A DNA stretch of 64,000 nt, taken from NCBI GenBank assembly GCA_904397835.1, contig CAJFOV010000052.1:62001-126000 (forward strand), in the 5' to 3' direction. Positions 8,050 through 15,708 of this stretch are shown in pieces (positions within the stretch are counted from its first letter, which is position 1; each line of letters starts with the position of its first letter). The DNA comes from Candidatus Aristotella avistercoris. Its GTDB lineage: Bacteria > Bacillota > Clostridia > Oscillospirales > Ruminococcaceae. Below the pieces are notes generated by a model. That model did not search any database, had not been told where the DNA came from, and saw nothing but the letters and a program-made list of their open reading frames with translations. The position numbers were made by a program, and so were the translations under genes.

Positions 8050-8786
8050 GTCAACCGATTTTACAGGTCCAGAACCTGTGTAAGACATTTGGAAATCATC
8101 GGGTTCTCAAGGGGATCGATATGCAGGTTCACGCCGGCGATGTGGTGAGTATCATCGGTTCCTCTGGATCGGGCAAGTCTACACTGCTGCGTTGCATCAA
8201 TCTCTTGGAGACTCCAACCTCCGGCAGCATTACCTTCCACGGGGAGGAGGTCACCGCCCCGGGCTTTCGCCAGGCTCCCTATCGCGCCAAGGTGGGCATG
8301 GTGTTCCAGAGCTTCTATCTCTTTGACAATATGACCGTGCTGGAAAATTGCATGGTCGGCCAGGTCAAGGTGCTAAAAAAGGACAAGCAGGCAGCAAAGC
8401 AGACCGCCCTGGAGCTGCTGGAACAGGTGGGAATGGGCCCCTACATTGCGGCCCGGCCCAGCCAGCTCTCCGGCGGACAGAAGCAGCGGGTGGCCATCGC
8501 GCGGGCTCTGGCCATGCAGCCGGAGGTGCTTCTCTTTGACGAACCCACCAGCGCCTTGGATCCGGAGATGGTGGGAGAGGTCCTGGAGGTCATGCGCACG
8601 CTGGCCAAGAGCGGCATGACCATGCTGGTGGTGACCCATGAGATGGCCTTTGCACGGGATGTGAGCAGCCATGTTATGTTCCTTTCCGAAGGTGTCATCT
8701 GTGAAGAGGGCACGCCCCAGGAACTCTTTACCAATCCCCAGCAGGAGCGTACACGAGAGTTTTTGTCCCGTTTTATGGCAAGATAG
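8046..8786 (+). CDS. amino acid ABC transporter ATP-binding protein
   Basis: A 246-residue ATPase that drives the importer. Walker A is GSSGSGKST near residue 39-47, the signature is [15 protein letters not shown], Walker B is [13 protein letters not shown], and the switch histidine is in VVTHEM. The size and the FHGEEVTAP and [15 protein letters not shown] segments match the GlnQ/HisP group. It overlaps the permease stop by four bases. It is the last gene of the riboswitch-led operon and is followed by a clear terminator. Confidence 0.93.
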   Translation: MSQPILQVQNLCKTFGNHRVLKGIDMQVHAGDVVSIIGSSGSGKSTLLRCINLLETPTSGSITFHGEEVTAPGFRQAPYRAKVGMVFQSFYLFDNMTVLENCMVGQVKVLKKDKQAAKQTALELLEQVGMGPYIAARPSQLSGGQKQRVAIARALAMQPEVLLFDEPTSALDPEMVGEVLEVMRTLAKSGMTMLVVTHEMAFARDVSSHVMFLSEGVICEEGTPQELFTNPQQERTREFLSRFMAR

Positions 8787-8842
8787 TCAAGGGCACCTCA
8801 TTTTTGGGAGGAAGGCTCTTATCCCAATTTTGGAGAAACAGG

Positions 8843-8872
8843 GCGCACATCCTTCGGCGGATGTGCGCTTTT
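8843..8872 (+). terminator. terminator of the lysine transporter operon
   Basis: GCGCACATCC (8843-8852) and GGATGTGCGC (8859-8868) around a TTCGGC loop, followed by TTTT. Confidence 0.8.
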
Positions 8873-9338
8873 GCAATGGCGCCAGTTCTCTGCCCCTCAG
8901 AGAGGCTGGGGGAGAAAAGGAGCGGTCTCTGATTGCTGTATCCCAGGCATTATAACAGGCATCTAAACATTGTGTGATATGATAGGGCGCCTCCCACGCA
9001 AGAGAGAAGAGGCGCGGATATTTTGTACTCCGGCTTGGCAAAATTATACCAGATAAAAGCGTGTTTGAATGGTATGGTTGAATGGTATAGTATGTGCACA
9101 AGACTCTAACAGCCAACGGCCACAGTGTAAAAACAAGTCCGATCAAGGAAATGTAAGTTGGATGAGCTCCCATCAGCAAAGAAAGGCCACACGTCAGGTC
9201 ACACTGGCTCCGATGTATGGGAGGACATTTTTTGATCGTTAAGGGGGAGCTGGCCGGATTTCCTCCAAGTCTGGCACAGCCCAATGCCTATGTTGGCACT
9301 GCGCATCGTTCTTGTTATAGATTGTTATCTTAGATGAA
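8873..9338. other. intergenic, no gene seen
   Basis: A stretch of about 465 bases between converging genes. A 165-codon minus-strand frame crosses it and the terminator but has no RBS and an incoherent composition, so it is rejected. I see no RNA gene or repeat here. Confidence 0.5.
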
Positions 9339-9380
9339 CAGGGAGAACCATCATTCAGCCTGAACGGATGGTTCTCCCTG
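9339..9380 (-). terminator. long hairpin after the surface protein gene
   Basis: CAGGGAGAACCATC (9339-9352) pairs with GATGGTTCTCCCTG (9367-9380), and the loop holds a further TTCA/TGAA pairing. It lies about 55 bases beyond the stop codon. Confidence 0.65.
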
Positions 9381-9435
9381 CCATATAGGATATGCTTGAA
9401 CGATGCTTTTGTCAAAGATGATACACCCAGAAGGA

Positions 9436-11214
9436 TTAACACCTCTTTTGCTTGTGGGAAGCCAAGATCCCCACTGCGGCACATCCAGAAACTATAACCG
9501 CCAGAACCCACAGTGTCATTTCCTGGTGGTCACCAGTCTGGGGGTTGTTGTCGTCTGGTTCAGAAGGATCCGCTGGTTCAATTGGATCGATGGGGTCCAG
9601 ATCAACACTGGTGCCACCGAAATATTGTTTGTCCTCGGTGAGTGCTCTAACGATAACAGTTTCTGCTGTAAACGGAGTCCCTTCAATTTCAGATGCATCA
9701 GCATCCATCTTGTCCCAATCCAATTCCCATGTAAGGAAGGCCACTTCATCCAAGACCTTCATGGTGATTGCATTGTTTACAGGGCGTGCAATGAGGTCTC
9801 CCTCACAGTGGATACCGCCTGTATATCCTGCTGCTGCAAAAGTTCCCCCTGAAATAACGATGTCTCCGCCAGTGCCGTCCTCCCCTTTTAGGGCACTAAA
9901 GCCGTTGCTGTATCCCCCAGTTGGATATGCGCTGTGGGCTCGGACCGTGCCGCCTTTGATGATGATATCTCCAGCGTCGGTTCCAATGCCAGTAATGCCA
10001 CTGCTGGCATATCCACTGTTGGCAATTACAACAGTATGATCACCGGTAATTGTGATATCGCCATTTTCAGCAAAGATTCCATTGGAATACTGCGGCTCAA
10101 CGCCATCCAAGGATACCGAGGCACCTGTAGCAGTGACAGTACCGCCGTTAATTTTGATTTCACCATAGGCACGGATACCGTCCGCAATACCTTGTTCGCT
10201 CAATGTTACCAGCGCGGTGACCTCTCCGCCGTTGATGGTGACGCTGCCTTTTCCGGCGCTGATCCCTGCGCTGCCTGCGGCATCCGCATCTGTGTGATTT
10301 ACCGCGCGTCCCGCAACTGCTTGCACAGTGCCGCTTTCAATGGTAATACTGCCACTTTCACTGAAAATACCACCGCTGTAGTTGGACTCACATCCTAGGG
10401 CATATACTGACGCACCATTGACAAAAATATCGCCAAAAGCACGGATGCCATTGCCGAAGCTGCCGCCGTCAGCTGTCGTATATGCCGGCATGTAGCCCTC
10501 TTCATAATAGGGGGTCAGCACAGATGCCAGCGCTTTTACATTGGCCTGGTCATCGATGGTAATATTCCCTGCTGCAGCTTCAAGTGCAGCAAGACCCTTC
10601 TGACCGCATCCGCTGTAGGCCTCTACCACCGTGCCGGCTCCTGTAATGGCAATGTTCCCCGTTTCACTGAAAATAGCACCACCATATTCAGGCGTCATAC
10701 TGTCACTCTCAGGGGCGCCGACAGCAATGACTTCAGAATCGTTGATCTGGATATCTTCCCTTGCCCTGATTCCATACACCTTCCCGCTGCTTACACCGGA
10801 AGTAACTGTAATTTTACCGCCGGAGATGGCAATGCTTCCGTTTGTATAAATACCGCAGTTGTCGCTGTCACTGATATCAGGTCCAGTGACGGTGTTGTCG
10901 CCCACCAATTGGAGTGCAAAACTGTTTGCACAGTAGATGGCCGCACCTTGATGGCCGCCCTCAGCAACTTTTGCGTTTTTGAGCGTTAGCGTTTCGCCGT
11001 CCCACGCAATGTTGTGCGCAGCTGCAGATGCGCCATCTGTCTTGACGGCCCCGCTATCATCCGTTGTGGCATAAACGGGGTTGGCCGTGCTGCCTGTCAA
11101 CTCCACACCGCCGACATAAATTGTTCCTTCTCCACCTGCGGCAAGTGCTGCGGTCGACATCAGTGTAAGTGCTACACACAGACCGATCAGCATTGCCATA
11201 AGTCGCTTTCTCAT
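9436..11214 (-). CDS. sortase-anchored, glycine-rich repetitive surface protein
   Basis: A 592-residue exported wall protein. It has a signal peptide (MRKRLMAMLIGL, hydrophobic run, ALAA cleavage region), a long body and a C-terminal anchor: NPQTGD, a hydrophobic helix and a short charged tail ending KQKRC. NPQTG is an LPXTG-like sorting signal. The body is made of irregular repeats with a recurring pattern of NGGTV/ISGGT, GNITI/GDIVI and GIRA/GIFAENG segments, which fits a right-handed beta-helix like the carbohydrate-binding or adhesin-type repeat proteins of gut Firmicutes. A short DPIDPIEPADPSEP linker precedes the anchor and probably spans the wall. The start has AGGAGG upstream. Its ligand is unknown. 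The adjacent LuxR-type gene, same strand upstream, is a plausible regulator. Confidence 0.82.
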   Translation of the reverse strand: MRKRLMAMLIGLCVALTLMSTAALAAGGEGTIYVGGVELTGSTANPVYATTDDSGAVKTDGASAAAHNIAWDGETLTLKNAKVAEGGHQGAAIYCANSFALQLVGDNTVTGPDISDSDNCGIYTNGSIAISGGKITVTSGVSSGKVYGIRAREDIQINDSEVIAVGAPESDSMTPEYGGAIFSETGNIAITGAGTVVEAYSGCGQKGLAALEAAAGNITIDDQANVKALASVLTPYYEEGYMPAYTTADGGSFGNGIRAFGDIFVNGASVYALGCESNYSGGIFSESGSITIESGTVQAVAGRAVNHTDADAAGSAGISAGKGSVTINGGEVTALVTLSEQGIADGIRAYGEIKINGGTVTATGASVSLDGVEPQYSNGIFAENGDITITGDHTVVIANSGYASSGITGIGTDAGDIIIKGGTVRAHSAYPTGGYSNGFSALKGEDGTGGDIVISGGTFAAAGYTGGIHCEGDLIARPVNNAITMKVLDEVAFLTWELDWDKMDADASEIEGTPFTAETVIVRALTEDKQYFGGTSVDLDPIDPIEPADPSEPDDNNPQTGDHQEMTLWVLAVIVSGCAAVGILASHKQKRC

Positions 11215-11538
11215 GGGTCCTTTTCCTCCTTTTTGACATTTGTTTTACTTGCGCCAGCCTCATGCCGGATCGCATGTTCTCCTGTCTCTATGCCCTCAGC
11301 AGATACGCCAAGGAACTGACGGCAAGAGCAGCCTTCGGATGACCGACGAAATGGAGCGTCTCCCTATGGATGTCTTGGAGCTGCAATCACACCACGGGTC
11401 AAAATTACTTTGTCACTTTTGCCTTGTTTTTCTTTGCCAAAGCCTGCCGCATTTTGCCCCAGTTATTTTATGATGTTTTCATTATACCGAAAGAAAAGCA
11501 GCATTCCTATTACCCGCTTTGCCCCCTAAAATGGGTGA
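11215..11538. promoter_or_regulatory. leader and possible promoter of the surface protein gene
   Basis: On the minus strand a TATAAT box lies at 11486-11481 with no clear -35 element. The transcript leader would be about 260 bases long. No gene is evident in the region. Confidence 0.3.
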
Positions 11539-11564
11539 TGCCCGCGGTGTTCCGCGGGCATTTT
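11539..11564. terminator. hairpin after the LuxR-type gene
   Basis: TGCCCGCGG (11539-11547) and CCGCGGGCA (11552-11560) with a four-base loop. It sits three bases beyond the minus-strand stop codon. The T-run (TTTT, 11561-11564) is on the plus strand side, so minus-strand termination relies on the stem. Confidence 0.6.
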
Positions 11565-11566
11565 CT

Positions 11567-12778
11567 CTATTGCAGCATATATTGTTTCAATTCTTTTCTT
11601 GTTTCCACATTTAATTTTCTCATCACTTCAGAAATGTGACTTTTGACCGTATTTGCTGATATCTTCAGGTGTTCTGCAATCTCCTGGTTGGTCCAGCCTC
11701 TGGCAGCTAGCATTGCCATGGCAAACTCCGTGGTGGTCAAATCATCCGCCACATCGTGCCCAGTGATGGGGTTATGAACTCTACGCCATCCGGAAGAGAA
11801 GCGATAGGTAATTTCAATGATCCTCTTAAAATCTTTGGGCCATTTTGGTTTGATGACCGCCTCCAGCATTGCGCCTAGAAGACCATGGTGTTCTCCAAAG
11901 CCTTCGATAAGATCGTCTGGCTGGGCGATTCCCCACGCCTTCAAAAGATGGTTTTCAGCCTGTTCTAGCTGCTTGAGGCTCATGTAATCCATAACTGCTA
12001 CCAGGTGTAGGTAGATGGCAGGGATTGGATAGTTTGCCGCCCCCATTGCAAGGGTGGCCTCCACAATGCCTGCGCTGCGTGCATATTCTTCCTTTAAATA
12101 GAGGGAATGAGCCTGTACATACAGGGCGAATGCTCGAAGGCCCGGTGGAAGCATAGGCAGAAAGCTCTCAGTCTCGGGCATTTCCTCCGGCAGTGGCAGA
12201 TGGAGCAGTATCGCTCCAGTTGACGCGATAAATGCCGAGGCAGTCCGAAACTGGGGCGATTGCCCACCTGCAGCAGCAAGGGAGGCATTTAGCTCCTCCA
12301 GGGCAAACCTGGCATGTGATATTTGTCCGATGGACAGATTGGAGTAAGCATAGAGCAAGCAAGCAGAGAGCCGGGCCCCCATGTCGGCACTGGTGAGATA
12401 TAGCTCTGCCTCTTTGGCTGCTTCCTCTGGCCGCCCACTGAAATAATGGTACTCTGCCAGAGCGATGTCATGCTGAGGGCCTGCAGCCATGGCATCTACC
12501 GCTTCTCTGCAGTGCCCTGGAAGAAAGGCAGTATTCATCAGAGGCATCAAGTTTGTATGATCCAACAGGCCGCTGAGCGCCGCCTGTGCTGGAGAAGATT
12601 TTCCCAATTGCCGCATCCGACGCGGGTCGCCCGGTTTTTCTGCATCGATGGGAATGGCCCACGACTTTCCAAACTTTTGTGCGCCAGGAATACGTCCTTC
12701 GGAACAGTATTGGTTGATTCTTCGTTTCGACACGCCCCATTTTTCTGCTGCATCTTGGATAGAGAGATAACTTTTCAT
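11567..12778 (-). CDS. LuxR-type regulator with an extra N-terminal excisionase-like HTH
   Basis: A 403-residue predicted transcription factor with DNA-binding domains at both ends. Residues 1-55 (SIQDAAEKWGVSKRRINQYC, then EGRIPGAQKFGKSWAIP) match the MerR/excisionase-type winged helix. The C-terminal 60 residues (LTTTEFAMAMLAARGWTNQE followed by SANTVKSHISEVMRKL) are a LuxR/GerE helix-turn-helix. Between them is an alanine/leucine-rich helical region that looks like TPR-type repeats, as in MalT-like regulators, but without an ATPase domain. ATG at 12778 follows GGCGGTGA and is preferred over the longer frame. It is transcribed toward the surface protein gene and ends in a hairpin, so it is its own unit; a role in controlling that gene is only a guess. 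Confidence 0.8.
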   Translation of the reverse strand: MKSYLSIQDAAEKWGVSKRRINQYCSEGRIPGAQKFGKSWAIPIDAEKPGDPRRMRQLGKSSPAQAALSGLLDHTNLMPLMNTAFLPGHCREAVDAMAAGPQHDIALAEYHYFSGRPEEAAKEAELYLTSADMGARLSACLLYAYSNLSIGQISHARFALEELNASLAAAGGQSPQFRTASAFIASTGAILLHLPLPEEMPETESFLPMLPPGLRAFALYVQAHSLYLKEEYARSAGIVEATLAMGAANYPIPAIYLHLVAVMDYMSLKQLEQAENHLLKAWGIAQPDDLIEGFGEHHGLLGAMLEAVIKPKWPKDFKRIIEITYRFSSGWRRVHNPITGHDVADDLTTTEFAMAMLAARGWTNQEIAEHLKISANTVKSHISEVMRKLNVETRKELKQYMLQ

Positions 12779-12970
12779 TTTTTCACCGCCTTTTTCTTCC
12801 ATTTTTCACATTGGCCGCCAGTCATAAAGAGTTTTATCTCTACTGTTGCCTTGTCAGAGGTCAGTATATTCACGATGCCGCTGTTGGTTCCATGGCCATT
12901 ATAGTGGGCCTTGTTTCTGCGGGGCTATGTTTGGGAAGGGCCTGCGCCTGAAAGGGGAGTACAGACCTTA

Positions 12971-13009
12971 AAAAGAAAAACCTGCGGTGTGTAAACTACT
13001 CATCGCAGG
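12971..13009 (-). terminator. terminator of tRNA-Arg
   Basis: On the minus strand CCTGCGATG and CACCGCAGG pair (one G-U) and are followed by TTTTTCTTTT. Confidence 0.85.
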
Positions 13010-13011
13010 TG

Positions 13012-13088
13012 TGGCGTCCCCGGGCGGATTCGAACCGCCGGCCTTTCGCTTAGGAGGCGAACGCTCTATCCTGCTGAGCTACGGAGAC
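13012..13088 (-). tRNA. tRNA-Arg (anticodon CCU)
   Basis: A complete cloverleaf can be folded: acceptor GTCTCCG with CGGGGAC (one G-U), D-arm GCTC/GAGC, anticodon stem TTCGC/GCGAA with loop CTCCTAA, T-arm GGCGG/CCGCC with TTCGAAT, discriminator G and an encoded CCA. The anticodon CCT reads AGG. It stands alone, with its own strong promoter and terminator. Confidence 0.95.
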
Positions 13089-13187
13089 ATATTTGATTGG
13101 ACCGATGGAAAGACCTGATGTTCTACTAGAGTTTTTCCTGTCCATCGGAGAGATTAGCACCCAAGAAAGAATTTTTTGGTGCACCTT

Positions 13188-13216
13188 ATTGTACCGCAGG
13201 AAAATCTTCTTGTCAA
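13188..13216 (-). promoter_or_regulatory. strong SigA promoter of tRNA-Arg
   Basis: TTGACA (13216-13211) and TACAAT (13193-13188) with exact 17-base spacing. The transcript would carry about 90 bases before the tRNA, including a hairpin formed by CCGATGGA and TCCATCGG (13099-13148). Confidence 0.8.
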
Positions 13217-13351
13217 CTGATGCAGAATGGGCCTTTTTCCAAGGGGAAAAACATGTTATGATAGAGATGTTAGAAAGAAAGAGAATCCCAAGGACGGGCC
13301 AAAGGTTTGATGGGCCCTCCCCAGAGGAGAGAGGAAGAAAAGAGGCCTGTG

Positions 13352-13840
13352 ATGCAGGAGGAAAAGTCATGCGGGGCGCTGGTATATCGCCGCCGGAACA
13401 ATCATGTTCAAATTTTGTTGCTCAAACACTGTTTAGGAAAAAACTGGTCCTTTCCCAAGGGACATGTAGAGCCAGGGGAACGGGAGGGCCAAACCGCCAT
13501 CCGTGAGGTGCGGGAGGAGACAGGCCTTGTGGTGGGGCTCTTTCCCCATTTCCGCCACTGCGTGGAATACAATCCCAAGCCCAATGTCCACAAGCGGGTG
13601 GTCTACTTTTTGGCCTATGTCCGGGGCGGCACCCTGCATCCCCAGGAGGGGGAGATCCGGGAGCTGCGCTGGGTGGATCTGCGCAAGGCAGAGCAGATGG
13701 TCGCCTTCTCCAATGACCGCAAGCTGATCCGTCAGGCCAGGCGCCGTCTGGGCCAGATGGGGCTTCTCCCTAAGCGGACCAAAACACCGGCTAAAAAGAA
13801 CGTGCCTGGGGAGCGGGCGAATCCCCCGCGGGAGCGATAG
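13352..13840 (+). CDS. Nudix hydrolase, Ap4A-hydrolase-like
   Basis: A 162-residue protein with a complete Nudix box, GHVEPGEREGQTAIREVREE then TGL, at about residues 39-61; the REVREE glutamates bind the catalytic metal. The N-terminal CGALVYRRR strand and FPKGHVEPGE segment resemble bis(5'-nucleosyl)-tetraphosphate hydrolases, so cleavage of diadenosine polyphosphates or another nucleotide is likely. The C-terminal 30 residues are a basic tail (KRTKTPAKKN) beyond the fold. The ATG at 13352 follows AGAGG at six bases; a longer frame starts at 13307 but lacks an RBS. Confidence 0.85.
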   Translation: MQEEKSCGALVYRRRNNHVQILLLKHCLGKNWSFPKGHVEPGEREGQTAIREVREETGLVVGLFPHFRHCVEYNPKPNVHKRVVYFLAYVRGGTLHPQEGEIRELRWVDLRKAEQMVAFSNDRKLIRQARRRLGQMGLLPKRTKTPAKKNVPGERANPPRER

Positions 13841-13930
13841 GTCCCACGGGACAAAGGGTCATCGTGCAGCGGTATAGAACAGAGGCAGATGTTCATTGAT
13901 CTAGGTGCAATTTAGAGGTATCTCCAATCG

Positions 13931-13962
13931 GGCAGGCGGCTTCCAGTGGTGGGCCGCCTGTC
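13931..13962 (+). terminator. hairpin between Nudix and DUF917 genes
   Basis: GGCAGGCGGC (13931-13940) pairs with GCCGCCTGTC (13953-13962), with one G-U. No U-tract follows, so it may terminate only partly. Confidence 0.4.
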
Positions 13963-14004
13963 GGATTCTTTGAAAATCAGATCAAATAGAGAGGAGCAAA
14001 CAGC

Positions 14005-15081
14005 ATGGCTAGGAAAATTTTGACCGAAGAGGATGCGCAGGCCGCGGTGTTGGGTGGCTGCGTGCTGGGCGGCGGAGGCGGCGGTTCCCGCCAGGATGGC
14101 CTGCAGATGGCAACTGCTGCAGTACGTCATGGCGGCCTCACTTTGATCGACGGGGAGGATCTGCCGGAGGATGCCCTGCTGGTGAATGTCTCCGCCGTGG
14201 GCGCCCCTTCTGCAAAGGAATCCTTTGCCCAGGGGGAGGACTATGCCCAGGCGGTGCGGGATCTCTGCCGCTTTGCCAACATCCAGGTGGCGGGCCTGAC
14301 CAGCAATGAGGCCGGGGGCATCGCCTCGGTCAATGGATGGATTCAGGGGGCGCTTCTGGGGCTGCCTGTGGTGGATCTGCCCAGCAACGGACGTGCCCAT
14401 CCCACCGGTGTTATGGGGGCCATGGGACTGCACCTGTTGGAGGACTACCAGTCGGTTCAGGCGGCTGTGGGAGGGAACCCAGCCCTGGGCCGCCGGGTGG
14501 AGCTGGTGGTCAAGGGCAACATCCAGCGGGCCTCCGCTGTGGTGCGCAATGCCTCCGTGGAGGCAGGGGGCTTTGTAGCAGTGGCCCGCAACCCGGTCAC
14601 TGTAGCCTATGCCAAGGAACACGGTGCACCTGGTGTGGTCAAGCAGGCCATTGCCCTGGGGAAGGCCATGCTCCAGGCCCAAACCTTGGGTGGCCAAGGG
14701 GTGATACAGGCCGTCGTAGACTTTTTGCAGGGTGAGATCCTGTGCCAGGGCGCAGTGGAGAAGATCGACCTCACATGCAGGGGTGGCTTCGATGTGGGGG
14801 CCGCCCGGTGGAAAGATGGGTTTGAGCTGACCTTTTGGAACGAATACATGACCATGGAGCGGGAGGGAGAGCGCTTGGGGACCTTCCCGGATCTGCTCAT
14901 GACCCTGGAGCGTTCCACCGGCATGCCTGTCACCTCCGCCGAGCTGCAGGAGGGAATGGATGTGGCCGTGATCCGCATCCCCAAGGAGCGCCTGACCCTG
15001 GGCGCCGGTATGAGGGATCCTCAGCTTATGAAGGGCTGTGAGGAGGCCGTGGGCAAGGAGATGCTCTCCTATATCTTTTAA
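14005..15081 (+). CDS. DUF917 family protein
   Basis: A 358-residue cytosolic protein of the DUF917 family, with the conserved N-terminal start LTEEDAQAAVLGGCVLGGGG followed by GG and later the SNEAGG, DLPSNGRAHPTG and LRNAS-like motifs. Members have been tied to S-methyl-thiohydantoin desulfurization and to hydantoin-related catabolism, often beside hydantoinases or transporters. Here it stands alone between a Nudix gene and an AT-rich gap, so context gives no support for one reaction. The glycine-rich stretch and conserved acidic residues suggest a metal or nucleotide-binding site, but that is inference. RBS GAGAGGAG is nine bases before ATG. A clean terminator follows. Confidence 0.85.
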   Translation: MARKILTEEDAQAAVLGGCVLGGGGGGSRQDGLQMATAAVRHGGLTLIDGEDLPEDALLVNVSAVGAPSAKESFAQGEDYAQAVRDLCRFANIQVAGLTSNEAGGIASVNGWIQGALLGLPVVDLPSNGRAHPTGVMGAMGLHLLEDYQSVQAAVGGNPALGRRVELVVKGNIQRASAVVRNASVEAGGFVAVARNPVTVAYAKEHGAPGVVKQAIALGKAMLQAQTLGGQGVIQAVVDFLQGEILCQGAVEKIDLTCRGGFDVGAARWKDGFELTFWNEYMTMEREGERLGTFPDLLMTLERSTGMPVTSAELQEGMDVAVIRIPKERLTLGAGMRDPQLMKGCEEAVGKEMLSYIF

Positions 15082-15119
15082 ACCTAGGTAGACATAAATT
15101 CCAAAGACCAATCAGTCGT

Positions 15120-15154
15120 GGGCCTGGCAGATGAATCTGCCGGGCCCCTATTTT
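15120..15154 (+). terminator. terminator of the DUF917 gene
   Basis: GGGCC/GGCCC and GGCAGAT/ATCTGCC stems flank a two-base turn (15120-15147), followed by TATTTT. Confidence 0.75.
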
Positions 15155-15475
15155 GCCGCAGGAAACAAGTCCATTCAGTTTGCATTTTTTCTGTATCTGA
15201 TCTGCATGGTAAAACAAAGAAATATCACCAAATGGTTCCATGATATTTGTTGGAAATGGAGAATGTTTGAAAAAGAGTCATTTTTATCTTTCCTCCAAAT
15301 GAGCAGTTTATTTGTTATGGATATTTCTGATCTCTGGCGTGTTTTGTATTAGGAAAGGGGACGATTTGCCCCTTGTTTCTGTCGAAATGTAAATTGTTTC
15401 TTGTATAAAATAAATTTAATATTATTTACAAAATTTGATTATTTTGTTTCTGACCTTTAGAATGGAAGTGAGCAC
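15155..15475. other. AT-rich intergenic region
   Basis: About 320 bases of AT-rich DNA. A TATAAA box at 15404-15409 could be the -10 element for the downstream ABC locus, but no good -35 is seen. A 73-codon frame at 15131-15352 overlaps the terminator and is rejected. Confidence 0.35.
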
Positions 15476-15708
15476 ATGTCTGGGGTATTGCAATTTAGCA
15501 TGGCTGTCATCCTCTTCTTCTTTTCACTTTCTCAGGATACTGTCTGCGCATAATTGACTTTGGAGAATTGGTTTGCCTGTTGGGGGGCTGTGTGGCCGGA
15601 TATGCCGTGTACCTTTTATTGAAAAAGATAGACAGACCCTTGATCGAAAAATGTTCCCCGCGTTCCCCGCAACTCGTAAAGGGAGGTGGCTCCTATGAAA
15701 CGCCTTAA
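15476..15708 (+). pseudogene. small hydrophobic ORF, apparently frameshifted
   Basis: Two open segments suggest one overlooked small membrane protein. The first runs from ATG 15476, after GGAAGTGAG, and reads MSGVLQFSMAVILFFF before stopping at 15553. The second, in the -1 frame and open from 15499, reads GELVCLLGGCVAGYAVYLLL followed by KKIDRP and a polar tail, and stops at 15708, overlapping the start of the permease gene by 14 bases. A one-base change in the pyrimidine run near 15510-15530 would join them into about 76 residues with two membrane helices. The overlap with the next gene argues that the second segment is, or was, translated. Whether this is a lesion, programmed frameshift or two tiny genes cannot be told. 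Confidence 0.4.

Noticed and set aside
8787..9284. 165-codon minus-strand frame
   Set aside because: It covers an intrinsic terminator, has no RBS and no family-like composition.
15131..15352. 73-codon hydrophobic plus-strand frame
   Set aside because: It starts within the DUF917 terminator and lacks an RBS.
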